Shown piece by piece: positions 17,238 through 25,418 of a stretch of DNA of 35,517 nucleotides. The stretch spans positions 1 through 35,517 of the forward strand of contig JAQRMV010000018.1 in assembly GCA_028598985.1 (NCBI GenBank). The letters are read 5' to 3'. The translations under genes and the position numbers were made by a program. Source of the stretch: Gammaproteobacteria bacterium (GTDB lineage: Bacteria > Pseudomonadota > Gammaproteobacteria > Pseudomonadales > Balneatricaceae). The number at the start of each line of letters is the position of its first letter. The first letter of the stretch is position 1. The notes beneath the pieces were generated by a model. The model was not told the origin of the DNA. It saw only the letters and a list, made by a program, of their open reading frames with translations, and did no database searches.

Positions 17238-20168
17238 ATGGCTGTCAACCTTGGTGTCGGCAGTAAATTACTGTTGGCCATGACCTTAACCATTAGTTTG
17301 TTATTAATTGCTGCAGTGATCGGCTGGCAAGGCTATGAACGAGTGGCCAGTAAACAAAATTCGGTTATCGATGAAGCCATACCTAGTATTATCGCTGCCC
17401 ATAGTCTAACAGAAATTAACGCCAGTTTAGCCACTGCAGCCCCCGCGCTATTAGGTGTGACTAACGAGTTTGAACGTAAGAACATTACCGCCACTATTGA
17501 ACATCAACTACAGCAACTCACCGATACATCCATTTGGCATGGAGACACTAGCGATGACCTCCTTGAAAACTTAGTATTGCAAAGTTTGAGTGTGAACATA
17601 AGTAATAACTTAGTAAAGCAAATTAACTTGGTTGAGCGACGCTTAGCGCATTTGCAAAAATCAGTGTCCTTGCAACGTAAAGCCCAGCATGCCATGGGTA
17701 AAATTCATGACATTAGTATTTCTTTGGTGGCCAATGCCAACACGATGACTACGGCAGTGGCCTCCAGTTTGTATGACTTGGCGGACACCCGTGCGAGTGA
17801 AGATTCATTATATGAAGCCTTTGATCGTTTGATTGAGGTGGATTTAGACCACATGGACAGAATGTACGAATTGCGTCAAAGGGCGGCAAGCCTGATTGAA
17901 CAGCTAAGCCAAATATCTAAACAAACTACTTTAGCCGGAGTTTATGTCATTGAAAATGACATTCAGCTCAATATGGCTATATTGCAACGCCGTGTGGCAG
18001 AAGTGAATGACCCCGGACGCCGGCATCAAGCGTTAGATTGGCTTGATGTGGTTAAAACGGCCCTGAGCACGACGGATAATTTGTTTGTTTTACAACGAAA
18101 AAATATTAATTTATTGAATCAACTGGTAGTGCTTAATGACGCCAGTTCAGAATTCACCAAAGCGTTTAAAGAACAAGTGGATAGTGCGAGTAAGGCTGCC
18201 AGTATTAAAGTGCAAAGAGCTACTAATGAAGCCCGTACGGCGGTAGCCAGTGGTCGTAACATACTACTAATAGCGTGCCTGGTTCTAGCTGTGGTTGCGA
18301 TTAGCGTATTGTGGTTTTACGTTAAACGTAATCTTTTTCGCAGGCTTACGCAGTTGAATCAGGCTTTTTTGGCAGTGGCACAAGGTGATTTAGATTATCA
18401 GCTGCACATTAAGGGATATGATGAGTTAGGACGCTTGGCAAAAACGGTGCAAGTGTTTAAGGAAAATGCGCGGGCAAGGCAGCAGTTGGAACAACAGCAA
18501 GAGGCTGTAGAAATGCGCCTAAGGAATTATCAGTCTGAATTAGAACAAGAAATACAGTTGCGCACCGGTCAGCTACAGCAGCTAAACCAAGAGCTTTTAG
18601 CCTCTGCAGAAAAACACGAGGTTGCTCGTACAGAGGCCGAGCGAGCAAACCAAGCCAAAACGAATTTTTTAGCCACTATGAGCCACGAAGTAAGAACCCC
18701 TTTAAGTGGGGTTTTAGGCACGTTAAGGTTGTTGCAAAAAACCCAATTAGACAGCCAGCAGTCGGAGTATATTGGCTTAAGCCAAGCTGCTGCGGAAGCG
18801 CTGTTGGGCATTTTGAACGGCATTTTAGATTATGCCAAAGTAGAACAAGGCCACATGCAAATGGAACATGCGCCTTATCGGCTTGATAAAGTAGAAACTA
18901 ATATGGTGGCTTTAATGGCCGGAGCTGCGGCAGAAAAAGGCTTGCAGTTAGATGTTCATATTACCCAGCCATTAAAACAACAAACCCTTTTGGGTGACCA
19001 AGGTAAGGTGCAGCAAGTGCTCTTTAACTTGCTAGGCAACGCTATTAAATTTACTAGCGTGGGTTATATCAATCTATATATTAGTTTGGTTAACCATGAT
19101 GATTTAGGGGAGCGATTGCGCTTTGAAGTGGTGGATACGGGTTTGGGTATTCCCGAAGAAATGCATCAAATATTGTTTCAACCCTTTACTCAATTCGACG
19201 CCTCCACTTCACGCAGATTTGGTGGCACAGGCTTAGGTTTGTCTATTTGTAGAACCCTTGTAGAAGCAATGGAAGGTAGCATTGGTATAAGTAGCCGTGT
19301 AGATGGCGATGTAAAACAAGGCACTAAAGTGTGGTTTGAATTGCCCTATTGGCCCGACTTAGAAATAGAATGTCCTGCGCCTAGCCTTGTTGTACCTAAA
19401 ACGCCTATTGCCAGTATGTCGGTGTTGCTGGTGGAAGATAATGATATAGGCAGAATAGTGGTTGAAGGATATTTACGTCACGAAGGCCATGAAGTGACAC
19501 TGGCAAAAGATGGGTTCGAGGCCGTTGCTATGGCCGAGCGCTATTTCGATCTTATTTTAATGGACATTAGCATGCCCGGTATGGACGGTGTAGAAGCCAC
19601 CCTACGCCTGCACCGAGTACACAAACGATTAGGTTATAAAATCCCTATTATTGCGATGTCGGCGCACATTTTTCCCCAAGAGGTTGAATCTTATTTAAGC
19701 GCCGGGTTAGACGGCTTTGTGGGTAAACCCATAGACCCAGAACGGCTGCATGAACTATTACTAGGCCTAGGTCAGACACAAGAGAATTGGGTGTCTATGC
19801 CTAATGAAGTGGAGGCGCAGTTGGTCAACGAAAAATTACTTAATGACGACTTAGGCGTGCTGGGTAAAGCCTGTATGTTAGAAATGGTGGGCCTATTTAC
19901 CCAAGCATGTAACGACAATTTGCAGGCGATTAATCTTGCTAGAGCAGAAGAGGATTGGTTAAAACTAAGTGATGTAGCTCATAACTTCAAAAACGCAGCG
20001 GGGAGTTTAGGCCTTGAAACTTTGTATCAGCTTATTAATCAGTTAGAGAATCAAGGTAAGCATGGTCAGCCTACCAGCATCGATTTAATTTTAGAAGATT
20101 TGCCCGCCTTGGTGAAAAAATCACAAAAGGCGCTTAATAACTGGAGCGCGGCTCATATTAATGAGTGA
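17238..20168 (+). CDS. torS: Hybrid sensor histidine kinase TorS
   Basis: This is a 976-aa inner-membrane kinase. It has a first membrane segment at about residues 10-28, a long helical periplasmic sensor and a second membrane segment at about 338-355. HAMP and coiled coil follow, then the kinase core with His483 (SHEVRTP), a receiver with Asp776 (LMDISMPGMDG), and a C-terminal Hpt domain with His915 (VAHNFKNAAGSLG). The sensor block YDLADTRASEDSLYEAFDRL aligns by eye with the E. coli TorS sensor, as does the FDRLIEVDLDHMDRM that continues it. TorT lies divergently upstream and torR converges downstream. A GTG at 17232 is an alternative start. Confidence 0.92.
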   Translation: MAVNLGVGSKLLLAMTLTISLLLIAAVIGWQGYERVASKQNSVIDEAIPSIIAAHSLTEINASLATAAPALLGVTNEFERKNITATIEHQLQQLTDTSIWHGDTSDDLLENLVLQSLSVNISNNLVKQINLVERRLAHLQKSVSLQRKAQHAMGKIHDISISLVANANTMTTAVASSLYDLADTRASEDSLYEAFDRLIEVDLDHMDRMYELRQRAASLIEQLSQISKQTTLAGVYVIENDIQLNMAILQRRVAEVNDPGRRHQALDWLDVVKTALSTTDNLFVLQRKNINLLNQLVVLNDASSEFTKAFKEQVDSASKAASIKVQRATNEARTAVASGRNILLIACLVLAVVAISVLWFYVKRNLFRRLTQLNQAFLAVAQGDLDYQLHIKGYDELGRLAKTVQVFKENARARQQLEQQQEAVEMRLRNYQSELEQEIQLRTGQLQQLNQELLASAEKHEVARTEAERANQAKTNFLATMSHEVRTPLSGVLGTLRLLQKTQLDSQQSEYIGLSQAAAEALLGILNGILDYAKVEQGHMQMEHAPYRLDKVETNMVALMAGAAAEKGLQLDVHITQPLKQQTLLGDQGKVQQVLFNLLGNAIKFTSVGYINLYISLVNHDDLGERLRFEVVDTGLGIPEEMHQILFQPFTQFDASTSRRFGGTGLGLSICRTLVEAMEGSIGISSRVDGDVKQGTKVWFELPYWPDLEIECPAPSLVVPKTPIASMSVLLVEDNDIGRIVVEGYLRHEGHEVTLAKDGFEAVAMAERYFDLILMDISMPGMDGVEATLRLHRVHKRLGYKIPIIAMSAHIFPQEVESYLSAGLDGFVGKPIDPERLHELLLGLGQTQENWVSMPNEVEAQLVNEKLLNDDLGVLGKACMLEMVGLFTQACNDNLQAINLARAEEDWLKLSDVAHNFKNAAGSLGLETLYQLINQLENQGKHGQPTSIDLILEDLPALVKKSQKALNNWSAAHINE

Positions 20169-20172
20169 TGGG

Positions 20173-20880
20173 CTATTCATCGAGTCCGCTGAATAAGTAA
20201 CCTTCGCCATGCACAGTAGAGAAGAGCACAGGTTCTTTGTAATCGCGTTCTAGTTTACGTCGTAAACGCATAATCAACACGTCTATAGTGCGATCGTTTG
20301 GATCCCAGCTTCTGTGAGTGACTTGGGACAATAAACGATCACGATTGAGCACTTGTCCTGGGTGAGTCATAAATACTAGTAATAACTCAAACTCGGCTCG
20401 AGTGAGCTTGATCTCTTGTTGATCCCTGCTTTGCAAGTGCCGACGTGATGCATCTAATACTAAGCCATCAAAGTGATAAATGGATTTGTGTTGTACCGGC
20501 GCTTCACTATTGTTGTGAATGCGGCGTAATAAATTAGTGACACGAGCAAGTAATTCGCGGGGGTTAAATGGTTTGGTGACATAGTCATCGGCACCAATTT
20601 CTAAACCAACAATACGGTCGATGTCATCGGTTTTACCGGTGACTAAGACAATGCCCATATTGCTTTTAGCGCGAACTTCGCGAGCCAATAATAAACCACT
20701 TTCGTCGGGCAGGTTGATGTCTAACAAAAGCATGCTAATGTCTTCTTGATTAATGACAAGGCGCATTTCTTTAGCACAGCTTACAGCCGTAACACGATAA
20801 CCCTCAGACTCAAAGTAGCCGGCCAGCTTAGTTCGCGTAATGGCTTCATCTTCAACGATGAGAATGTGGTGAGTTTTCAT
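20173..20880 (-). CDS. torR: OmpR-type response regulator TorR
   Basis: This 235-aa regulator has a receiver domain with the phosphorylated aspartate at residue 54 (LLLDINLPDESG). Its C-terminal winged helix includes RAEFELLLVFMTHPGQVLNR and the DVLIMRLRRKLE recognition helix. Its size (E. coli TorR is 230 aa) and its position, four bases beyond the converging torS stop, identify it as TorR. In E. coli TorR binds CTGTTCATAT boxes to activate torCAD. Similar boxes occur here upstream of tdm at 27781-27812, which suggests a different regulon. Confidence 0.9.
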   Translation of the reverse strand: MKTHHILIVEDEAITRTKLAGYFESEGYRVTAVSCAKEMRLVINQEDISMLLLDINLPDESGLLLAREVRAKSNMGIVLVTGKTDDIDRIVGLEIGADDYVTKPFNPRELLARVTNLLRRIHNNSEAPVQHKSIYHFDGLVLDASRRHLQSRDQQEIKLTRAEFELLLVFMTHPGQVLNRDRLLSQVTHRSWDPNDRTIDVLIMRLRRKLERDYKEPVLFSTVHGEGYLFSGLDE

Positions 20881-20944
20881 GAGCAGGGCTCTTGTTATTA
20901 TTAGCTTTCCAGTTCTTCGCTAGTATAGCAGCACATACGGGCAT

Positions 20945-20973
20945 AAAAAAAGGAGCCTATTAAGGCTCCTTTT
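20945..20973 (-). terminator. Rho-independent terminator of the tmo operon
   Basis: AAAAGGAGCC (20948-20957) and GGCTCCTTTT (20964-20973) form a 10-bp stem with a 6-nt loop. Read on the minus strand, the hairpin follows the tmoW stop by about 35 nt and is followed by a run of seven Ts. It separates tmoW from torR, so torR has its own promoter in 20881-20945. Confidence 0.85.
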
Positions 20974-21007
20974 AGCTAGGCTGAGGTATACCCAGCTCTG
21001 CATTTTT

Positions 21008-23068
21008 TTAGTTTAAACCTAGGGCCGCTTTTCTCTGATTGGCCCAGGTTCGTAATATTTGGTCTATTGCTAGGCCAATACACGCCACACAGATACCAAG
21101 GATCAAACCATTACCCACACCGTTTCTATCCGATAGGGAGCCTAAAATCAGCTGGCCAAGGTCATCGGTACCGATCATTGCACCGATAATCACCATAGAC
21201 AGGGCAAACACCACTGTTTGGTTAAGACCTAAAGCAATATGAGGGAACGACATGGGCAACTCAATAGACAGCCAGCGCTGCACTCTACTAACCCCCGCCA
21301 TAGTACCCGCGTCTTGTAGCGACTCAGGCACACTCAATAAGCCTTCTACGGTGTAACGTAGGGCGGGAATTGAGGCGTACACAATAATCGCGAAGATAAC
21401 GGCAGTATCGGTGATACCAAACAACATCATTACCGGGATTAAGTAAATAAACGACGGGAAGGTCTGGAAAGTATCACAGTAGGTTAGAATAAAGCGCGTA
21501 GACTTAGCATTCTGCGCACACAAAGTACCAACAACGATGCCGATGAGGCCAGATACAATTACAGACACACTCATTAAGTATGCAGTGATTAACGCACGAT
21601 CCCACCACTCGGTAAGGGCGATGAAGAGTAAAAAAGAACCCACTGTTAAGGCCACTCGAATGCCACCAACAATAAGACCCACACCCATCACTAAGGTAAA
21701 GACAGCAACAACGGGTGTACCTAAGTAGGCGGCTTTAATAGGCATTAATACGGAAAGAATGAGCCACTCGTTAAACCCTTTAAGGGTAAAAAAGAAGGTG
21801 TCCCAAATCCAGTCAACGCCGGATTGCAACAAGGGAGCGATAGAAATGCCCTTGTTGTGTGGCACGATACTCAGGTAATTGAATCCAGCAGGGAAGATAA
21901 ATTGCCCCACATAAGCTAGGATTATACTCACGACAAATACTGCGGCAAACATAAGCGAGTACTTATGCTTCTCGATAAAGGATAAGTCGGAAAAATAATC
22001 CGTTTGTTTATTGGCCCAGGCCAAGGATACGCGGTCCAGCATAATAGCAATCAATACGATACAAATACCGATTTCTGTGGCCACACCGATTTTAAGGCCG
22101 TTAAGCGCAATGAGCAGATCAATGCCTAAACCTTTGGCGCCGATTAGCGACGCCAAAACCACCATGGCTAAACATTGCATGATGACTTGGTTGACACCAA
22201 TCAAGATGTCACGGCGTGCCGTTGGTACCAACACTTTAGTTAATAGCTGCCAGTTGTTACAGCCACTCATCATGCCAGATTCGGCCACTTCTGGACCCAA
22301 TTTTTTGAGACCAAGTAGGGTTAGGCGTACCATAGGTGGGGTGGCAAAAATTACCGTTGCAATGGCGCCGGCGTGATCACCAATGCCAAAAAACACCATC
22401 ACTGGTATCAGGTAGGAGAAGTGAGGGATGATTTGCGCCATGTTAAGCAAAGGGTTAAGCACGGCTTCAACGGTTTTGCTTTTGAAAGCCCAAATGCCAA
22501 ACATAAGGCCAATAAAAACCGATACTGGGGCTGCCACCAATACAAATGACAAGGTCTGCATGGCAGGCTCCCATTGTCCAAACAGCGCAATGTAAGTCAT
22601 CGACAGCCCTGCTAATAAGGCAAGCCCGCGGCCACCTAACGCATAACCTAGAATGGCTGAGCCACCGGCGATTACGGTCCAGGGCACTCCAGGCAGCTTG
22701 GCCCATGGGTTGGCTGTGGCCCAGTCCCAACCGGAGAAAGTAACGATGGTTTTTGCACCGCCTAGCATTAGCTCACGGATGAATTCAATCATAAACAAAA
22801 TGAAACCAGACATCATGCGCGTCACTTGACTCACCAGTGGTTTGTCTTCAAATTCTTCAATATCGGGGTCATATACTTCTATGGGCCACCACTCAAACAT
22901 CAGGTAGCCAATGGAGTCGTTGATCCATAGTGGGAATGCCGAAATCAGAGGCGGTAAGCGCCATAACAGGTTGTTTTCGGCTGGCCCTATGGTTTGGATT
23001 AACAGAATAAAAATTACTAACAAGGCAATAAATTGCAGGTATTTTTTCTGCATGAAAGTGTCGATCAT
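21008..23068 (-). CDS. tmoW: TMAO ABC transporter permease TmoW (ProW-like, duplicated)
   Basis: This is a 686-aa inner-membrane permease about twice the length of a standard ProW. Two binding-protein-dependent transport domains are visible, each with an EAA-type loop. The first has YLIPVMVFFGIGDHAG then EVAESGMMSGCNNWQ; the second has YLIPVMMLFGITDTAV then ESLQDAGTMAGVSRVQ. It forms the pore for the ATPase encoded just upstream, with which it overlaps by 4 nt (ATGA). The tandem-domain layout matches TmoW of marine TMAO transporters. Glycine betaine specificity cannot be excluded from the sequence alone. Confidence 0.85.
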   Translation of the reverse strand: MIDTFMQKKYLQFIALLVIFILLIQTIGPAENNLLWRLPPLISAFPLWINDSIGYLMFEWWPIEVYDPDIEEFEDKPLVSQVTRMMSGFILFMIEFIRELMLGGAKTIVTFSGWDWATANPWAKLPGVPWTVIAGGSAILGYALGGRGLALLAGLSMTYIALFGQWEPAMQTLSFVLVAAPVSVFIGLMFGIWAFKSKTVEAVLNPLLNMAQIIPHFSYLIPVMVFFGIGDHAGAIATVIFATPPMVRLTLLGLKKLGPEVAESGMMSGCNNWQLLTKVLVPTARRDILIGVNQVIMQCLAMVVLASLIGAKGLGIDLLIALNGLKIGVATEIGICIVLIAIMLDRVSLAWANKQTDYFSDLSFIEKHKYSLMFAAVFVVSIILAYVGQFIFPAGFNYLSIVPHNKGISIAPLLQSGVDWIWDTFFFTLKGFNEWLILSVLMPIKAAYLGTPVVAVFTLVMGVGLIVGGIRVALTVGSFLLFIALTEWWDRALITAYLMSVSVIVSGLIGIVVGTLCAQNAKSTRFILTYCDTFQTFPSFIYLIPVMMLFGITDTAVIFAIIVYASIPALRYTVEGLLSVPESLQDAGTMAGVSRVQRWLSIELPMSFPHIALGLNQTVVFALSMVIIGAMIGTDDLGQLILGSLSDRNGVGNGLILGICVACIGLAIDQILRTWANQRKAALGLN

Positions 23069-24141
23069 GATGTCGTCTCGCTCTGGCTAGCGGCATGATC
23101 ACCAAACAATACATGAACAATTTTTGCCGCAGTGATAGACCCCACGGTTTGGCCTGCGTCATCAACCACTCGCACTGGGGTAGCTGAGTTTAAAATGGCC
23201 TCAGCCACAGTTTCAATAATGGCGTTTGCATTAACGCTAAGTTCGCCCATGGTGTCATCGGCGTTAGCGGCATCCATAACGGCTTCGATTTTTAGTACTT
23301 TTTCCCGTGGCACTTCTTCGGTGAATTTGCGCACATATTCCGTAGCTGGATTAAGTACAATGTTAGCCGGTGTATCCAGCTGTTCGATGACGCCATCTTT
23401 CATAATGGCAATACGGTCAGCTAAGCGTAGGGCTTCGTCAAAGTCGTGGGTTACGAATAATATGGTTTTGTGTAATGTGTTTTGCAAGCGCAGGAATTCA
23501 TCCTGCATTTCTTTACGAATAAGTGGGTCTAATGCAGAAAATGGCTCATCAAGGAACCAAATGTCAGGCTCAATCGCCAGTGAACGGGCAATACCCACAC
23601 GTTGCTGTTGGCCGCCGGATAATTGGCGCGGGTAATAGTCTTCGCGGCCACTTAGGTCTACAAGTGTTACCATTTCCATGGCACGGTTTATGCTGTCGCT
23701 GGTGCTCATGCCTTTTACTTGTAACGGAAAGGCAATGTTTTCGAGTACGGTCTTGTGGGGTAATAGGGCAAAGTTTTGGAATACCATGCCCATTTTATTG
23801 CGTCGCAACTCAATGAGTTGCTTGTTGTTCATCTCTAAGATGTCGTCACCTTCGATGATGATTTTGCCCGCTGTGGCGTCGGTCAATCTGGAAATGCAGC
23901 GTAATAACGTGGATTTACCAGAACCAGATAAACCCATAATAATGAGGAGTTCGCCGGCGTGAATGTCGAATGAAGCGTTGTTAACTCCGACAATACACCC
24001 TGCTTCTTTAAACTTTGCAGCATCGACTGCACCATTAGCTTTCTTTAATAAACTTTCAGCGTTGTCGCCGAAAATTTTATAAACTGATTCACAACGAATC
24101 ACAGGTTCGTTGGACGATGAAGTGGCATTTTGCAGGGACAT
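23065..24141 (-). CDS. tmoV: TMAO ABC transporter ATPase TmoV (ProV/OpuAA-like)
   Basis: This is a 358-aa cytoplasmic ATPase. Walker A (GLSGSGKST) is at residues 70-78, the signature LSGGQQQR starts at 174, and Walker B with the catalytic Glu is in IWFLDEPFSALDP (194-206). The C-terminal 70 residues look like a degenerate CBS-type region (VRVVDDAGQTVGSITAAKIV), as in ProV/OpuAA. The specificity assignment rests on context: a TmoX-like binding protein upstream and the Tdm demethylase beyond it. The gene is preceded by a 150-bp spacer with strong hairpins and has only a weak ribosome binding site. Confidence 0.87.
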   Translation of the reverse strand: MSLQNATSSSNEPVIRCESVYKIFGDNAESLLKKANGAVDAAKFKEAGCIVGVNNASFDIHAGELLIIMGLSGSGKSTLLRCISRLTDATAGKIIIEGDDILEMNNKQLIELRRNKMGMVFQNFALLPHKTVLENIAFPLQVKGMSTSDSINRAMEMVTLVDLSGREDYYPRQLSGGQQQRVGIARSLAIEPDIWFLDEPFSALDPLIRKEMQDEFLRLQNTLHKTILFVTHDFDEALRLADRIAIMKDGVIEQLDTPANIVLNPATEYVRKFTEEVPREKVLKIEAVMDAANADDTMGELSVNANAIIETVAEAILNSATPVRVVDDAGQTVGSITAAKIVHVLFGDHAASQSETTS

Positions 24142-24174
24142 AAGTAAGTTCTTTTTTTAGTAGATTAGTAGTGT

Positions 24175-24261
24175 AGGGTTCTTATTTCGGAAAACTGGTT
24201 TATAGCAAGGGTCAACTTTCTGAAATAAGAACCCTCTAATTGGATCACCAATCAGAGGGTT
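24175..24261 (-). other. Two mutually exclusive hairpins between tmoX and tmoV
   Basis: In transcript order (minus strand), hairpin A pairs 24261-24254 with 24237-24230 (AACCCTCT with AGAGGGTT) and is extended by ATTGG/CCAAT around a 4-nt loop. Hairpin B pairs 24235-24217 with 24193-24175: a 19-bp stem with one G-U pair and a 23-nt loop. The two share 24230-24235, so both cannot form fully. Neither is followed by a U-run; an A-rich leader leads to tmoV. They probably stabilise tmoX mRNA or limit read-through into tmoVW, so that the binding protein is made in excess. Confidence 0.65.
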
Positions 24262-24291
24262 TAGTTACTGCAGGTATTGTTGTTCTAAGTG

Positions 24292-25230
24292 TTACTTAGT
24301 CCAACCCATCCAAACAGCTTCGTTGTCTGCAAGCCATTTAGCTGCAGCATCTTTGTGATCCAGTCCGTCTACGTCAACCAAAGCGGCCATTGCGCCGATT
24401 TGACCTGTAGTGAAGGAAACCTTGCTGTACGCAGTGTAGGCAGCAGGGTGACTCTTAGGGAACTTATAGCTAGCTGCTTTTTTCAGCCAACCTTTTGGAG
24501 AACCACAACTACCGTCACCACCGTCAGCTACACGACAACCATCGGTGTACTCTGGGAATTCGATGAAGGTAAAACCTTCAGCGTCGGTGAAGTTTGGTGT
24601 CCAGTTAAAGATGATAGTACCGCGGCCTTCTTTCTTCGCTGCAGCAAGGTCAGCCCAAAGAGCAGAAGCGCCACCGGCAAACTTAACCACGTAGTCATCA
24701 CCCAAGCCAAGAGCATCAACACGTTCTGGCATCAAATTACCGTGCCAGCTTTGTGGGCCTTCTAACCAACGGCCTTTGCCATCTGAGTCCGCTGTAGTGA
24801 ACACATCTTTACAGTCTTTTAGCGCTTCCCAGTTAGGTAGGCCAGGGCATAGATTTTGGTCGATCACCCAAGTAGGCACACCCATTTCTTCTAAGGTCAT
24901 TGCGGCGTGTGTACCGGCGTCGATTAAGCCACCTTTAGCCATGGCGTTGTAGAATGAACCACCAAAGCTTGACTGCCATACTTCGTGGGAAATAGTCACG
25001 TCACCATTACGGATAGACTCGTATACTGCTTGGCTATCGGCTGGAACATATTCAACGTTGCTACCCATGCTTTCAAAGATGCCACCAATAACGTGGGCCA
25101 TTACCACCTGGCTAGACCAGTTATGGATTGGAATAACAATAGGCTTAGTGCTGTCGGCAGCTTTGGCTACACCAGTGACAGATAATAGGATACCAGCGGC
25201 GCCGGCGATTAGCGTATTTTTAATTTTCAT
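24292..25230 (-). CDS. tmoX: TMAO periplasmic binding protein TmoX (OpuAC-like)
   Basis: This 312-aa exported protein has a signal peptide (about residues 1-24, ending VAKA) and a type II betaine-binding fold. Several tryptophans suited to an aromatic cage for a quaternary or N-oxide methylated amine are visible (IHNWSS, EVWQSS, NWTPNF, WMGW). The position next to tdm and the TmoVW subunits supports TMAO over glycine betaine. GAGGAAG precedes the ATG at 25230; an ATG at 25296 would put 22 residues before the signal peptide and was rejected. A good -35 box lies upstream. Confidence 0.85.
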   Translation of the reverse strand: MKIKNTLIAGAAGILLSVTGVAKAADSTKPIVIPIHNWSSQVVMAHVIGGIFESMGSNVEYVPADSQAVYESIRNGDVTISHEVWQSSFGGSFYNAMAKGGLIDAGTHAAMTLEEMGVPTWVIDQNLCPGLPNWEALKDCKDVFTTADSDGKGRWLEGPQSWHGNLMPERVDALGLGDDYVVKFAGGASALWADLAAAKKEGRGTIIFNWTPNFTDAEGFTFIEFPEYTDGCRVADGGDGSCGSPKGWLKKAASYKFPKSHPAAYTAYSKVSFTTGQIGAMAALVDVDGLDHKDAAAKWLADNEAVWMGWTK

Positions 25231-25277
25231 CAATTCTTCCTCAATATTATTTTTATTAATTGATATTGATGTATCTA

Positions 25278-25306
25278 CATAAATATATAAACACACGAGC
25301 TGTCAA
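25278..25306 (-). promoter_or_regulatory. Candidate tmoX promoter with overlapping dyad
   Basis: On the minus strand TTGACA (25306-25301) is followed after 17 bp by TTTATG (25283-25278). The -35 box is embedded in an imperfect dyad, AGCTG at 25299-25303 against CAGCT at 25312-25316, a possible operator. A small GC-rich hairpin (GGGC at 25351-25354, GCCC at 25359-25362) sits between the tdm stop and this promoter and could weakly terminate tdm. Confidence 0.45.
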
Positions 25307-25418
25307 TTTTCAGCTATTAATCACGATTACTCATACTTCTTTTTTAAAATGGGCCGAGGCCCTTTAGTTTTCAACCCAAGCGTACACCCGGATCAAAAAG
25401 ACTTGCAACATTACTTAT

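Noticed and set aside
17238..20168. Generic BarA/ArcB-type hybrid kinase
   Set aside because: The periplasmic sensor stretch matches TorS, and torT and torR flank the gene.
23132..23635. Long open frame opposite tmoV
   Set aside because: It is an antisense by-product of the tmoV codon pattern, with Ser/Thr-rich composition and no ribosome binding site.
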